Source: Gemmatimonadota bacterium (lineage in GTDB: Bacteria; ARS69). Taken from it: 12,286 bases of DNA. Below the pieces are notes generated by a model. That model was given only the letters and a program-made list of their open reading frames with translations. It was not told the DNA's origin and searched no databases. Positions 5,963 to 12,286 of this stretch are shown here, piece by piece. Every line of letters starts with the position of its first letter. The first letter of the stretch is position 1. The DNA lies in assembly GCA_021604925.1 (NCBI GenBank), contig BQJX01000029.1:1-12286 (forward strand), written 5' to 3'. The translations under genes were made by a program, and so were the position numbers.

Positions 5963-7120
5963 ATGGCAACCATCACGGAGAAGAAGGCGCAGGTCTCCGA
6001 CAAGAAGGCCGATCTCGCGGGACCGGGCATCGGGTCGTACCCGGACCTCGAGAAGATCCTCCCGAGCGACTATTCATCGCTCCTGGATCGCAAGCAGACG
6101 CAGAGGGCCCTCTTCCTGGCCAAGCAGAACATCGAAGCCGGTCTTTGCCAGGAACTCGGTCTGATGCCGGTCACGGTGCCGCTCATCGTGGACCGCGACA
6201 GTGGAGTGAACGACTACCTGGATCGCGACGGCTCGCGCACGCCGATCGAGTTCCCGTGCGGACTCGGTCTCGACCAGCCGATCCGCGCCCAGGTGGTCCA
6301 GGCGGCCACCAAGTGGAAGCGGATGGCGCTGAAGGAGTTCGATTGCGGGGTCGGCGAGGGCATTCTCACCGACATGCGCGCGGTTCGGAAGGACTACTTC
6401 CTGGATCACGACCACTCCGCGTACGTGGATCAGTGGGACTGGGAGAAGGTGATCGCGCCGCAGGACCGCAACCTGGACTACCTGAAGGACACGGTCCGGA
6501 AGATCTGGATCGTTCTGAAGGACACCGAGCGACTGCTCTTCGAGCGGTTCCCGTTGCTCGCGTCCGACGACAACCCGCCGCTGCCGGATGAACTGGAGTT
6601 CTTCCACGCGGAGGAGATCCTGGAGATGTATCCGGATCTGCCGCGCAAGCAACGGGAAACCGCGATCCTGCAGGAGCATCCCGCCATCTTCATCGTGGGA
6701 ATCGGCTGGCCGCTCGCCGACGGCTATCCGCACGAGATGAGGGCGGCCGACTACGACGACTGGGCCACGGAGACCAAGACGCCGGCCGGCAAGAAGGCGC
6801 ACGGTCTGAACGGGGACATCCTGGTCTGGAATCCCGTGACGAAGCGTCGCCACGAGCTCACGTCCATGGGGATCCGCGTGGACAAGGCCAAGCTGCGCAA
6901 ACAGTTGGAGATGTCGGACCAGCTGGACTTCCTGAAGCTGCCGTACCACCAGGCGATTCTCAACGACGAGATCCCGCTGTCGATCGGTGGCGGCATCGGA
7001 CAGGCGCGGACCTACATGCTGCTCCTGAAGAAGGCGCATCTCGGCGAGGTGAGCGTCACGGTCTGGCCGAAGGTGCTGAAGGACATGTGCTCGCGGAAGA
7101 ACATCCACGTGCTCGACTAG
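5963..7120 (+). CDS. asnA: Aspartate--ammonia ligase (asparagine synthetase A)
   Basis: AsnA makes asparagine from aspartate, free ammonia and ATP, giving AMP and pyrophosphate, through a class-II aminoacyl-tRNA-synthetase-like fold in the cytoplasm. Family signatures are clear: HSAYVDQWDWEK (from H151), FLDHD just before it, ADYDDWATE, LNGDILVWNPV, ELTSMGIRVD and the final class-II motif SIGGGIGQAR (GGG at 342-344). The protein has 385 residues against about 330 in E. coli. Most of the excess is an N-terminal extension of about 45 residues (MATITEKKAQVSDKKADLAG...) before the usual AKQ-N-I-E start of the fold; the rest is small insertions. The ATG at 5963 has AAAGGGGG about 8 bases upstream. 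The gene stands alone, with its own promoter and a strong hairpin after the stop. The extension is lysine-rich and of unknown role. Confidence 0.96.
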   Translation: MATITEKKAQVSDKKADLAGPGIGSYPDLEKILPSDYSSLLDRKQTQRALFLAKQNIEAGLCQELGLMPVTVPLIVDRDSGVNDYLDRDGSRTPIEFPCGLGLDQPIRAQVVQAATKWKRMALKEFDCGVGEGILTDMRAVRKDYFLDHDHSAYVDQWDWEKVIAPQDRNLDYLKDTVRKIWIVLKDTERLLFERFPLLASDDNPPLPDELEFFHAEEILEMYPDLPRKQRETAILQEHPAIFIVGIGWPLADGYPHEMRAADYDDWATETKTPAGKKAHGLNGDILVWNPVTKRRHELTSMGIRVDKAKLRKQLEMSDQLDFLKLPYHQAILNDEIPLSIGGGIGQARTYMLLLKKAHLGEVSVTVWPKVLKDMCSRKNIHVLD

Positions 7121-7143
7121 GCGGGCCCGATCCGGCTGTCAAC

Positions 7144-7175
7144 GGAATGGCCCGGGGAGTTCCCCGGGCCATTCC
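7144..7175. terminator. Bidirectional terminator between asnA and the converging pilin-like gene
   Basis: GGAATGGCCCGGGG (7144-7157) and CCCCGGGCCATTCC (7162-7175) form a perfect 14-bp stem with the 4-base loop AGTT. It starts 23 bases after the asnA stop and 35 bases beyond the stop of the converging gene at 7210. It is symmetrical, so it can serve both directions. T-tracts are absent on both sides, but no other hairpin of this strength exists in the gap. Confidence 0.7.
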
Positions 7176-7209
7176 TGTGGGACTGGTCGCGTACGGGCCG
7201 CCGCGCCCG

Positions 7210-9024
7210 CTACAGCGTGATCTGCTGCCAGAGGAAGATGCGTCCCGTCATCGGTGTGAACGGCGGCTGCCCCGACATGCCCGCCAGCGACGGATCGTAC
7301 GAGTAGTCGCGCGTGGGCGGCGCATAGGCCGTCTTCCGGATCCAGGCAACCTCGTGGGGCGCGATCCCGCTGTTGCGAGGGTCGTCGGCCATGTCCGCGT
7401 TCTGGAGATGCACGATGGACCCGTACTTCTTCAGCGTCCTCGAACCGCCCCACGACTCCAGCAGCGCATCCGCGTTCTCGATCGCGTTGCCGGCGCTGGG
7501 GTCGTCCGGCTGGCCGTCACCATCGATGTCCGCGAACTGGGCCGTGTTCATGGCCGGCGGGCCGTCCACGATGGCGGCGTTGATCGTGGTGGTCCCGTTG
7601 GCGGCCTGGCGACCCGAAACGCCCCCCGTGGTGTAGGAGTCCGCGTCCGACCAGGCGTCCGATACGTGCCACACCCGGCCCTTGGAGATGATGGCCGCGG
7701 GGCGCTTGTTCGTGCTGTTGAAATCGCCCTTGGTGTAGACGGAGTGCGCGGAGACAATGGTGAGGTCGCCCGCGAGCTCGTCCCCGTTCACGATCCGGAT
7801 GGGGACGTCGGAGTAGAGGAGGCCGTTCGGCGGGAAGTGGCCGGACGCGTTCAGCGCCGCCATGTCGATCTCCTGCACGGTCACGTAGTCCTGGATGGCG
7901 TAGTTGTAGAACGTCTTCTCGGTGACCACGCTGCCCAGCGCCGAGCTGATGTCGCTGCCGTACTGGTCCGTCTGCGTGTCGCCGGAGGTCAGCCGGAGCG
8001 TGGCGCGCTGGTTGTACCAGCCGCCCGCGTCGATCGTCTCGACCGGTGGCGGCGCCACGTGGGTCGCTCCCAGGGCCCCATCGCGAACGATGCCGTCCCA
8101 GAGTTCCACCGCTCCATCGATGCCGTCGGTGGGATCGTCGTTCGCCCAGTTGGCGTTCTCGGAGTCCATGGCGTTGCCGGGCGTGCCCAGGTCCATCTCC
8201 ACGTAGGTTCCCGCCCGGTTCTTGATCAGCACCGTACTGCCCGAATAGAGGTCGCGACCGAAGATGTCCGTGGTGCGGATCATCTTCCCGGTGGCGGTGA
8301 TGGCGGGCGAGTCGATGCTGAGCGTGTTGGGATTCCACGGGCGGAAGTACAGGTCCCCGTTCGCGTGGACTTTGCCGGTGATGTGCTGGTCCTTGCCGCG
8401 GGTGAACTCGGAGAGCGGCCCATCGGCAAAGAGCGCGTAGTTGAAGACCGGCTCCGTGGTCCCCATGACCTGCAGCCGCTCATGGTACCGTCCGCCCACC
8501 GAGCCCTCGATGTCGATAACGAACGTGGGATCCAGGGGCGCGGCCGACGCCGGTCGCACCGAGAAGCGGAACGACTCGGTGAGCCCCGTGTTCGTGAGGC
8601 CAGCCCCCGCGTCTCCGGGCTTCCACTGCCACACCAGCTGGCCGTCGTCCCGCTCGTCGTCCAGGCCCTGGTCACCCGCCACGTCCAGCACGATGGGGTT
8701 GCCCGGCATCGGGATGGGAGTGAACGACCCGGGGGCGGTCGGAGTCCCATCGGCCTGATGGGTAAAGCTCTGGAAGTTGTTGAACGCCATCGATTCGTAG
8801 GCGATCTGCGCCCCGGACTCCGCCACGAAGAGCGACTGGACGTCCTTGTTGAGATTCGTGGAGATGCGTCCTTCGGTAGTGGCCAGCGACAGGAACGTGG
8901 ACCCCACCAGCGTGAAGATGACCAGCATCACCAGTGCGATGATCAGTACGGAGCCGCGCTCGCCGGGACGCTGGTCGGCCAGCGAAGGCGTGTCCGGCGT
9001 GGGCACGCCCGGCGCGCCGCTCAC
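7210..9024 (-). CDS. PilX N-terminal / DUF4900-like pilin-fold surface protein
   Basis: This 604-residue protein has a short hydrophilic leader (about 22 residues), then GERGSVLIIALVMLVIFTLV, a type IV pilin-like hydrophobic helix (about 24-46). SLATTEGRIS and LFVAESGAQIAYE follow, the pattern of PilX_N-type proteins (usually A-x-x-AE-x-G). The large remainder is beta-rich and includes VHANGDLYF near residue 225, resembling the HGxVHSNGD repeats of DUF4900-like proteins. DIDGDGQPDD (D499-D508) looks like a DxDxDGxxD calcium-binding loop. In known systems PilX-type proteins are minor pilins or assembly factors. The GTG start at 9024 overlaps the TGA of the upstream HAMP-like gene (GTGA), so translation is probably coupled. 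No pilin peptidase, PilB or PilQ gene is in the window. It could be a lone surface protein using the pilin-type anchor. The N-terminal assignment is good; the role is inferred. Confidence 0.75.
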   Translation of the reverse strand: MSGAPGVPTPDTPSLADQRPGERGSVLIIALVMLVIFTLVGSTFLSLATTEGRISTNLNKDVQSLFVAESGAQIAYESMAFNNFQSFTHQADGTPTAPGSFTPIPMPGNPIVLDVAGDQGLDDERDDGQLVWQWKPGDAGAGLTNTGLTESFRFSVRPASAAPLDPTFVIDIEGSVGGRYHERLQVMGTTEPVFNYALFADGPLSEFTRGKDQHITGKVHANGDLYFRPWNPNTLSIDSPAITATGKMIRTTDIFGRDLYSGSTVLIKNRAGTYVEMDLGTPGNAMDSENANWANDDPTDGIDGAVELWDGIVRDGALGATHVAPPPVETIDAGGWYNQRATLRLTSGDTQTDQYGSDISSALGSVVTEKTFYNYAIQDYVTVQEIDMAALNASGHFPPNGLLYSDVPIRIVNGDELAGDLTIVSAHSVYTKGDFNSTNKRPAAIISKGRVWHVSDAWSDADSYTTGGVSGRQAANGTTTINAAIVDGPPAMNTAQFADIDGDGQPDDPSAGNAIENADALLESWGGSRTLKKYGSIVHLQNADMADDPRNSGIAPHEVAWIRKTAYAPPTRDYSYDPSLAGMSGQPPFTPMTGRIFLWQQITL

Positions 9025-9533
9025 GACGGCACCCCGGATCCGGGGGACTTCGCCTGGCGGCCTTCGCCCGCGGAGGCGCCGTGCGGTTTGGCCGCCGCAC
9101 CGCTCTGCGGAGCCCCGCTCTTGCCGCTGTCGATCCAGGCGAGGAACTCGTTCACGTCGTCCCCGAGTTGCTGCTGGTAATCGCCCTTGCGCAGTCGGAC
9201 GCGCGCGTCGCGCTTTCCGCTGCGGAATTCCTGCAGAACCCGACCCACGTGGTACGCCACGCCGGTGACCTTCTGCGATGCGAGCAGCGAGGCCACGACC
9301 TGGAGCGTCGACGCGGACACAAAGAGAAGGAGCATGCCGACTCGGCTCTCGGGCACGCCGAGGAACATGCCGTCGGATGCGAACCAGCCGTTCGCCAGGG
9401 CGCGCTGATAGGCGACCTCCCCGACGAGCGCGAGAGCAAGGCACGCGATCATCGGGAAAGACGTCGCCAACACGATTCGAATCTGCGTCGGAAGATCAAC
9501 AATGATCGTCTTCCGGGAGTGCTTGCGTTTCAT
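9021..9533 (-). CDS. Two-TM protein with a HAMP-like segment
   Basis: I do not recognise a specific family. The 170-residue protein has two hydrophobic helices (about residues 18-40 and 65-85) separated by a short outside loop. A HAMP-like segment follows (about 86-135: SQKVTGVAYHVGRVLQEF...GDYQQQLGDDVNEFLAWI). The tail is low-complexity and rich in Gly, Ala and Ser. A HAMP unit normally relays a signal from a membrane sensor to a kinase or methyl-accepting domain, but none is fused here. It may act as a stand-alone adaptor, or may simply resemble HAMP. The ATG at 9533 is chosen because GGAGG lies 6 bases upstream; an upstream start would add only 10 residues. The stop overlaps the start of the pilin-like gene, so the two are translationally coupled. 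The gene lies 61 bases behind the single-TM protein, in one minus-strand unit. Confidence 0.7.
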   Translation of the reverse strand: MKRKHSRKTIIVDLPTQIRIVLATSFPMIACLALALVGEVAYQRALANGWFASDGMFLGVPESRVGMLLLFVSASTLQVVASLLASQKVTGVAYHVGRVLQEFRSGKRDARVRLRKGDYQQQLGDDVNEFLAWIDSGKSGAPQSGAAAKPHGASAGEGRQAKSPGSGVPS

Positions 9534-9594
9534 GACGTTCCTCCGGGGTTCTCGACTCTCCATCGGTCGATTCCGGGGGCGTCTTGAATCCGGG

Positions 9595-10044
9595 CTACTC
9601 CACCACGAAGGCGCCGGCGCCCCGGGCCATGGGGATCCCGTCCGGGCCGAATGCGAAGACCTCCCAGAGGTACTCGCCCGCCGGCGGCCGGGCGCCCGGT
9701 TCGAACTCCAGATCGACCTGGTGGTCCTCTCCGGGCTGCCGGAACAGGGGCTCAGTCCCGGTGGGGGTCACCCGGGCCGCCCCGATGAGGTAGTAGTCGG
9801 CGTTCGGGACCGGAGCCCATTCGAAGTGGTCGGGGAAGGCGCTCACCCGGTCCCCCGGCGCCACCAGCTCGATCCACGGGACCTCGAGTTCCACCCGGGT
9901 GCTCTCGGGCAGTTCGAACGGGCCGGACGCCATCCAGATCATCAGGGCGGCCAGGACGACGGCCCAACTGACGGGCACCCAGGGTCGATCGAGCGAGAGA
10001 GTCGCGTGGGCCAAGGCGGCAGCCTCCGGTGCGGGGTGTCCCAA
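9595..10044 (-). CDS. Single-TM protein with a fibronectin/Ig-like beta domain
   Basis: This 149-residue protein has one hydrophobic helix (about residues 23-39, WVPVSWAVVLAALMIWMA), then an extracytoplasmic beta-type domain. FEWAPVPNADYYLIGAARV and PAGEYLWEVFAFGPDG are the usual pattern of a fibronectin-III-like domain (F-x-W-x-x-V-x-x-A-x-x-Y). Such single-TM proteins are common in FCB and myxobacterial genomes, and none has an enzymatic motif. The start is uncertain: TTG 10044 has GGGAGG 9-10 bases upstream, but that site lies inside the hairpin at 10048-10077. An in-frame GTG 22 codons later would begin right at the helix. It is the first gene of a unit that continues with the HAMP-like and pilin-like genes, perhaps an envelope module. 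Its function is unknown. Confidence 0.68.
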   Translation of the reverse strand: MGHPAPEAAALAHATLSLDRPWVPVSWAVVLAALMIWMASGPFELPESTRVELEVPWIELVAPGDRVSAFPDHFEWAPVPNADYYLIGAARVTPTGTEPLFRQPGEDHQVDLEFEPGARPPAGEYLWEVFAFGPDGIPMARGAGAFVVE

Positions 10045-10047
10045 GAA

Positions 10048-10077
10048 CGCCCGCCTCCCTTCCCAGGGAGACGGGCG
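10048..10077 (-). terminator. Putative terminator of the M3 peptidase gene, overlapping the next gene's RBS
   Basis: Read on the minus strand, CGCCCGTCTCCCT (10077-10065) pairs with AGGGAGGCGGGCG (10060-10048) over 13 positions, one of them a U-G wobble, around a GGGA loop. TTCTT follows. The stem starts 28 bases after the peptidase stop. The 3' arm contains the GGGAGG that would serve the TTG start at 10044, so termination and translation of the downstream gene may compete. Confidence 0.55.
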
Positions 10078-10104
10078 TATGGAACCAACTGGGCGATCGA
10101 ACGT

Positions 10105-12174
10105 CTAGTGCGATCCGATCGGCGCGGCGTCCACTTCCAGGCCGAGATCGCGCAGGAACGCGCGGTTGTTGGGCTCCCGTCCCAGGAAGTTCCGGACCAG
10201 GTCCATGCCGTCCAGCGAACCGCCCTTCTCGTAGATCTCCTGGCGGTAGCGCATGCCGACCTCCGGGTTCAGGATGCCGCCCTCTTCGAACGCGGTGTAC
10301 ATGTCGTCGCCGTAGACCTTGGACCACAGGTAGCCGTAGTAGGCGGCGTCATACCCGAAGAGATGCCCGAAGCCCGCCTGCATGTGCGTGCCTTCCAGTG
10401 CCGGGAAGCCGCAGATCGGGTGGAGTTCCCGGACCAGCTGGGTGGTGTCCTTCTTCTCGCCGGGGCCGTGGCACGCCAGATCCAGGCTGGCGTAGTACAC
10501 CTGCCGCAGGTTCCGAATGCCGGAGTTCAGGTGCTTGGCCGCGATCAGGCCGGCCAGCATCTCCTCCGGGAACTTCTCGCCCGTCTGGTAGTGGACCGCG
10601 AACCGGTTCAGCACCTCGGGCTCCCAGATCCAGTGCTCCAGGTTCTGGGACGGCGCCTCCACGAAGTCCTGCTCCGTGGACGATCCGGCAAACCGCCGCA
10701 GCTCGGCCCGCGTGAGCGTCTGGTGCAGGATGTGCCCGTACTCGTGGAAAAGCGTCTCCACCTCGTCGTGCGAGAGGAGCGACGGGCGGTCGCTCGTGGG
10801 CTTCGTGAAGTTGGCGACGATTGCGGAGACCGGCGTCTGCCGCTTGCCGTTGTGGATGCCGCCGGGCCGGAGCGGGAATGCGGCCGCGTGGCCGAACTTG
10901 CCCTCGCGCGGGAAGAGATCCGTGTAGAAGTGCCCGATGAACTCACCGGTCGCCGAGTCGTGGATCTCGAACAGCTGCACGTCGGGGTGCCACACCTGCG
11001 CGCCCTTCACTTCCACGTAGCGCAGCCCGAACATCTCCTGCGTGATGTCGAACATCCCCTCCAGCACGTTCTGCAGCGGGAAGTACTCGGAGACCTTGGA
11101 CTGGTCCACGTTGTACTCGTTGCGCATCTGCAGCGAGTTGTAGTAGCGCCAGTCCCAGTAGTTCACGCCGTCGGCGTCGTTCTGGGCGTAGCTCTCGCGC
11201 ATGGCGGCGATGTCGGCGTCCAGCTTGGGCTGGATCTTGGCGCGCAGATCCGCGAGGAAGGCCTGGGCCCGCTCCGGGTTCTGGGCCATTCGCGGCTCCA
11301 TTCGGTAGTGCGCCCACGACTCGTAGCCCAGCAGCTTGGCCATACGGTCGCGCAGGGCGATGGCGGTTTCGAGCCGCTCCACGTTCTTCGGGTATCCCTC
11401 GTTCCAGGACTTGATCGAGATCGCCTTGCGGAGCTCTCCGTCCTCCGACATGTCCAGGAAGGGCACGAGCTCGGGATAGTCCAGGCTCACCCAGTAGTTG
11501 CCGTTCTCGGTCTTCTCCAGGCCGGACAGGAACGTCTCCGACAGGCCCTGGGTCCGGTCCGCGGGAACCTCGATTCCGTCCTTCCAGTCCGCCAGCTCCT
11601 GCTGGAACTCGGAGCTCAGCTCCACGAGGCGGTTGCGCAGCTCCTGCACCTCGGCGCGCGTGTCCGCACCTCGTCCGAAGCCGTTGCGCCGGTAGTCGCG
11701 CAGCGTGAACTCCAGCAGACGGGCGCGTTCACCGGTCAGCGACTGGGCTTCGGCGGTCTTGGAGTAGGACAGGATGGCCGCGTAGAGGTCCTCGCGGAAC
11801 GAGAGATCCACCTGGTACTTGTCCAGCAGCTCTTCCTGCGCCCGCGCGACCTCCCGGACGGCCTCGTCCTGGGCCACGTAGCCCTGGAAGCAGTACTTCC
11901 CGAAGGTCTGGCCCATCAGGTCGGCCAGCTGGTTGATCGGCATCAGGGTGTTGTCGAAGGTGCGCTTGCCGTCCGGAACCGCGATGAGCTCGTCCAGGAT
12001 GGCTTCGCTCTTGGCCATGGCGGCTTCGCACTCGGCCTCGATCATGGCGGAGGTCACGGTGGTGTAGTCGATCAGCGGTGCGGTGGTGGATGCACCCGCG
12101 ATCGACGCGAACACAACGCCGGCCGCGACGGGCAGAACCAGGAAGAAGCGGCGGATCGGGAGTGACACGGACAC
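10105..12174 (-). CDS. Secreted M3-family metallopeptidase (oligopeptidase-like)
   Basis: This is a zinc metallopeptidase of family M3 (thimet oligopeptidase / Dcp / oligopeptidase A type), which cleaves short peptides. HEYGH at residues 477-481 is the HExxH zinc site, and E506 in DFVEAPSQ, 25 residues after E478, is the third ligand. The C-terminal GHLFGYDAAYYGYLWSKV matches the conserved His/Tyr-rich substrate-binding segment. The large helical N-terminal region is typical. The GTG start at 12174 is preferred (689 residues). It has AGAGG 6 bases upstream and gives a signal peptide, LPIRRFFLVLPVAAGVVFAS, with likely cleavage near AGA-S (residues 26-29). An upstream start at 12231 would add 19 residues before it. 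So, unlike the cytoplasmic enzymes, this one is probably periplasmic or secreted. No clear promoter is visible to its right, and the window ends 112 bases away. The three genes to its left follow a putative terminator. Confidence 0.92.
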   Translation of the reverse strand: MSVSLPIRRFFLVLPVAAGVVFASIAGASTTAPLIDYTTVTSAMIEAECEAAMAKSEAILDELIAVPDGKRTFDNTLMPINQLADLMGQTFGKYCFQGYVAQDEAVREVARAQEELLDKYQVDLSFREDLYAAILSYSKTAEAQSLTGERARLLEFTLRDYRRNGFGRGADTRAEVQELRNRLVELSSEFQQELADWKDGIEVPADRTQGLSETFLSGLEKTENGNYWVSLDYPELVPFLDMSEDGELRKAISIKSWNEGYPKNVERLETAIALRDRMAKLLGYESWAHYRMEPRMAQNPERAQAFLADLRAKIQPKLDADIAAMRESYAQNDADGVNYWDWRYYNSLQMRNEYNVDQSKVSEYFPLQNVLEGMFDITQEMFGLRYVEVKGAQVWHPDVQLFEIHDSATGEFIGHFYTDLFPREGKFGHAAAFPLRPGGIHNGKRQTPVSAIVANFTKPTSDRPSLLSHDEVETLFHEYGHILHQTLTRAELRRFAGSSTEQDFVEAPSQNLEHWIWEPEVLNRFAVHYQTGEKFPEEMLAGLIAAKHLNSGIRNLRQVYYASLDLACHGPGEKKDTTQLVRELHPICGFPALEGTHMQAGFGHLFGYDAAYYGYLWSKVYGDDMYTAFEEGGILNPEVGMRYRQEIYEKGGSLDGMDLVRNFLGREPNNRAFLRDLGLEVDAAPIGSH

Positions 12175-12286
12175 GGGTTTCCTCTCGAAGGCTGCGGGGT
12201 TCCCGGGTGCCTGCCCGGTACCTCCCGACAATCAGTGGGGTTGGATCTGTTTCCAGGGCACCGCGGAGGGGCCTCCATGGAGACCA

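Noticed and set aside
5715..6030. Two short minus-strand ORFs (84 and 89 aa) across the direct repeats
   Set aside because: They are two frames of the same GC-rich repeat block (Gly/Arg/Pro-rich), they overlap the asnA promoter and start, and neither has a convincing ribosome-binding site.
2885..7108. Minus-strand ORFs opposite sat (337 aa), cysC (197 aa) and asnA (344 aa)
   Set aside because: All three are in the same codon-aligned register as confidently identified enzymes, so they reflect GC-driven lack of stops and not overlapping genes.
7087..9180. 697-residue plus-strand ORF opposite the pilin-like gene
   Set aside because: It is codon-aligned with the sense gene, overlaps the end of asnA and the strong hairpin at 7144-7175, and has a shadow-like composition.
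9502..12165. 887-residue plus-strand ORF opposite the M3 peptidase and the single-TM gene
   Set aside because: It is codon-aligned with both antisense genes and runs through their intergenic region by chance. The translation shows no fold-like pattern, while the opposite strand encodes an intact zinc peptidase.

Overview
This is a GC-rich bacterial chromosome segment. Genes carry clear Shine-Dalgarno sites, and some use GTG or TTG starts. Several traits fit an uncultivated FCB-type lineage (for example Eisenbacteria- or Krumholzibacteria-like): a FlgD-like Ig domain at the C-terminus of a truncated protein, a multi-SLBB polysaccharide export protein, and a PilX/DUF4900-like pilin-fold protein. 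That placement is an inference from gene style, not from a marker gene. I see no rRNA, tRNA, CRISPR array, transposase or phage gene.

Layout. 1-231 (+) is the 3' end of a secreted protein. 232-494 is a non-coding region with a possible hairpin, an AT-rich dyad and a near-consensus sigma70 promoter. 495-4720 (+) holds three same-strand genes: a six-SLBB polysaccharide export protein, ATP sulfurylase (sat) and APS kinase (cysC). They end in a GNRA-capped intrinsic terminator at 4750-4784. 4802-5660 (-) is a two-gene unit read leftward: a 68-residue secreted cysteine-rich miniprotein with a good promoter and a perfect Shine-Dalgarno site, then a membrane-anchored thioredoxin-like protein with a CPPC centre. 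A perfect 11-bp inverted repeat lies between the two. 5661-5962 is a divergent intergenic region with three imperfect GC-rich direct repeats. 5963-7120 (+) is asparagine synthetase A (asnA), followed by a perfect 14-bp bidirectional hairpin. 7210-12174 (-) carries, in reading order, a secreted M3 metallopeptidase, a putative terminator, a single-TM beta-domain protein, a two-TM HAMP-like protein and a PilX-N-like protein. The last two overlap by GTGA.

How the genes may work together. Sat and CysC convert sulfate to PAPS. Directly downstream of a polysaccharide export gene they may feed sulfation of an exported glycan, although ordinary sulfur assimilation is equally possible. The miniprotein has eight cysteines in a mature region of about 40 residues and its neighbour has a CxxC thioredoxin fold, so they look like a disulfide-related substrate/partner pair. 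This is the most novel-looking unit in the window. The three small cell-envelope genes at 7210-10044 look like a surface-appendage or envelope module of unknown function.

Nearly every long gene has an equally long antisense ORF. I checked their frames, and they are codon-aligned shadows produced by the high GC content.
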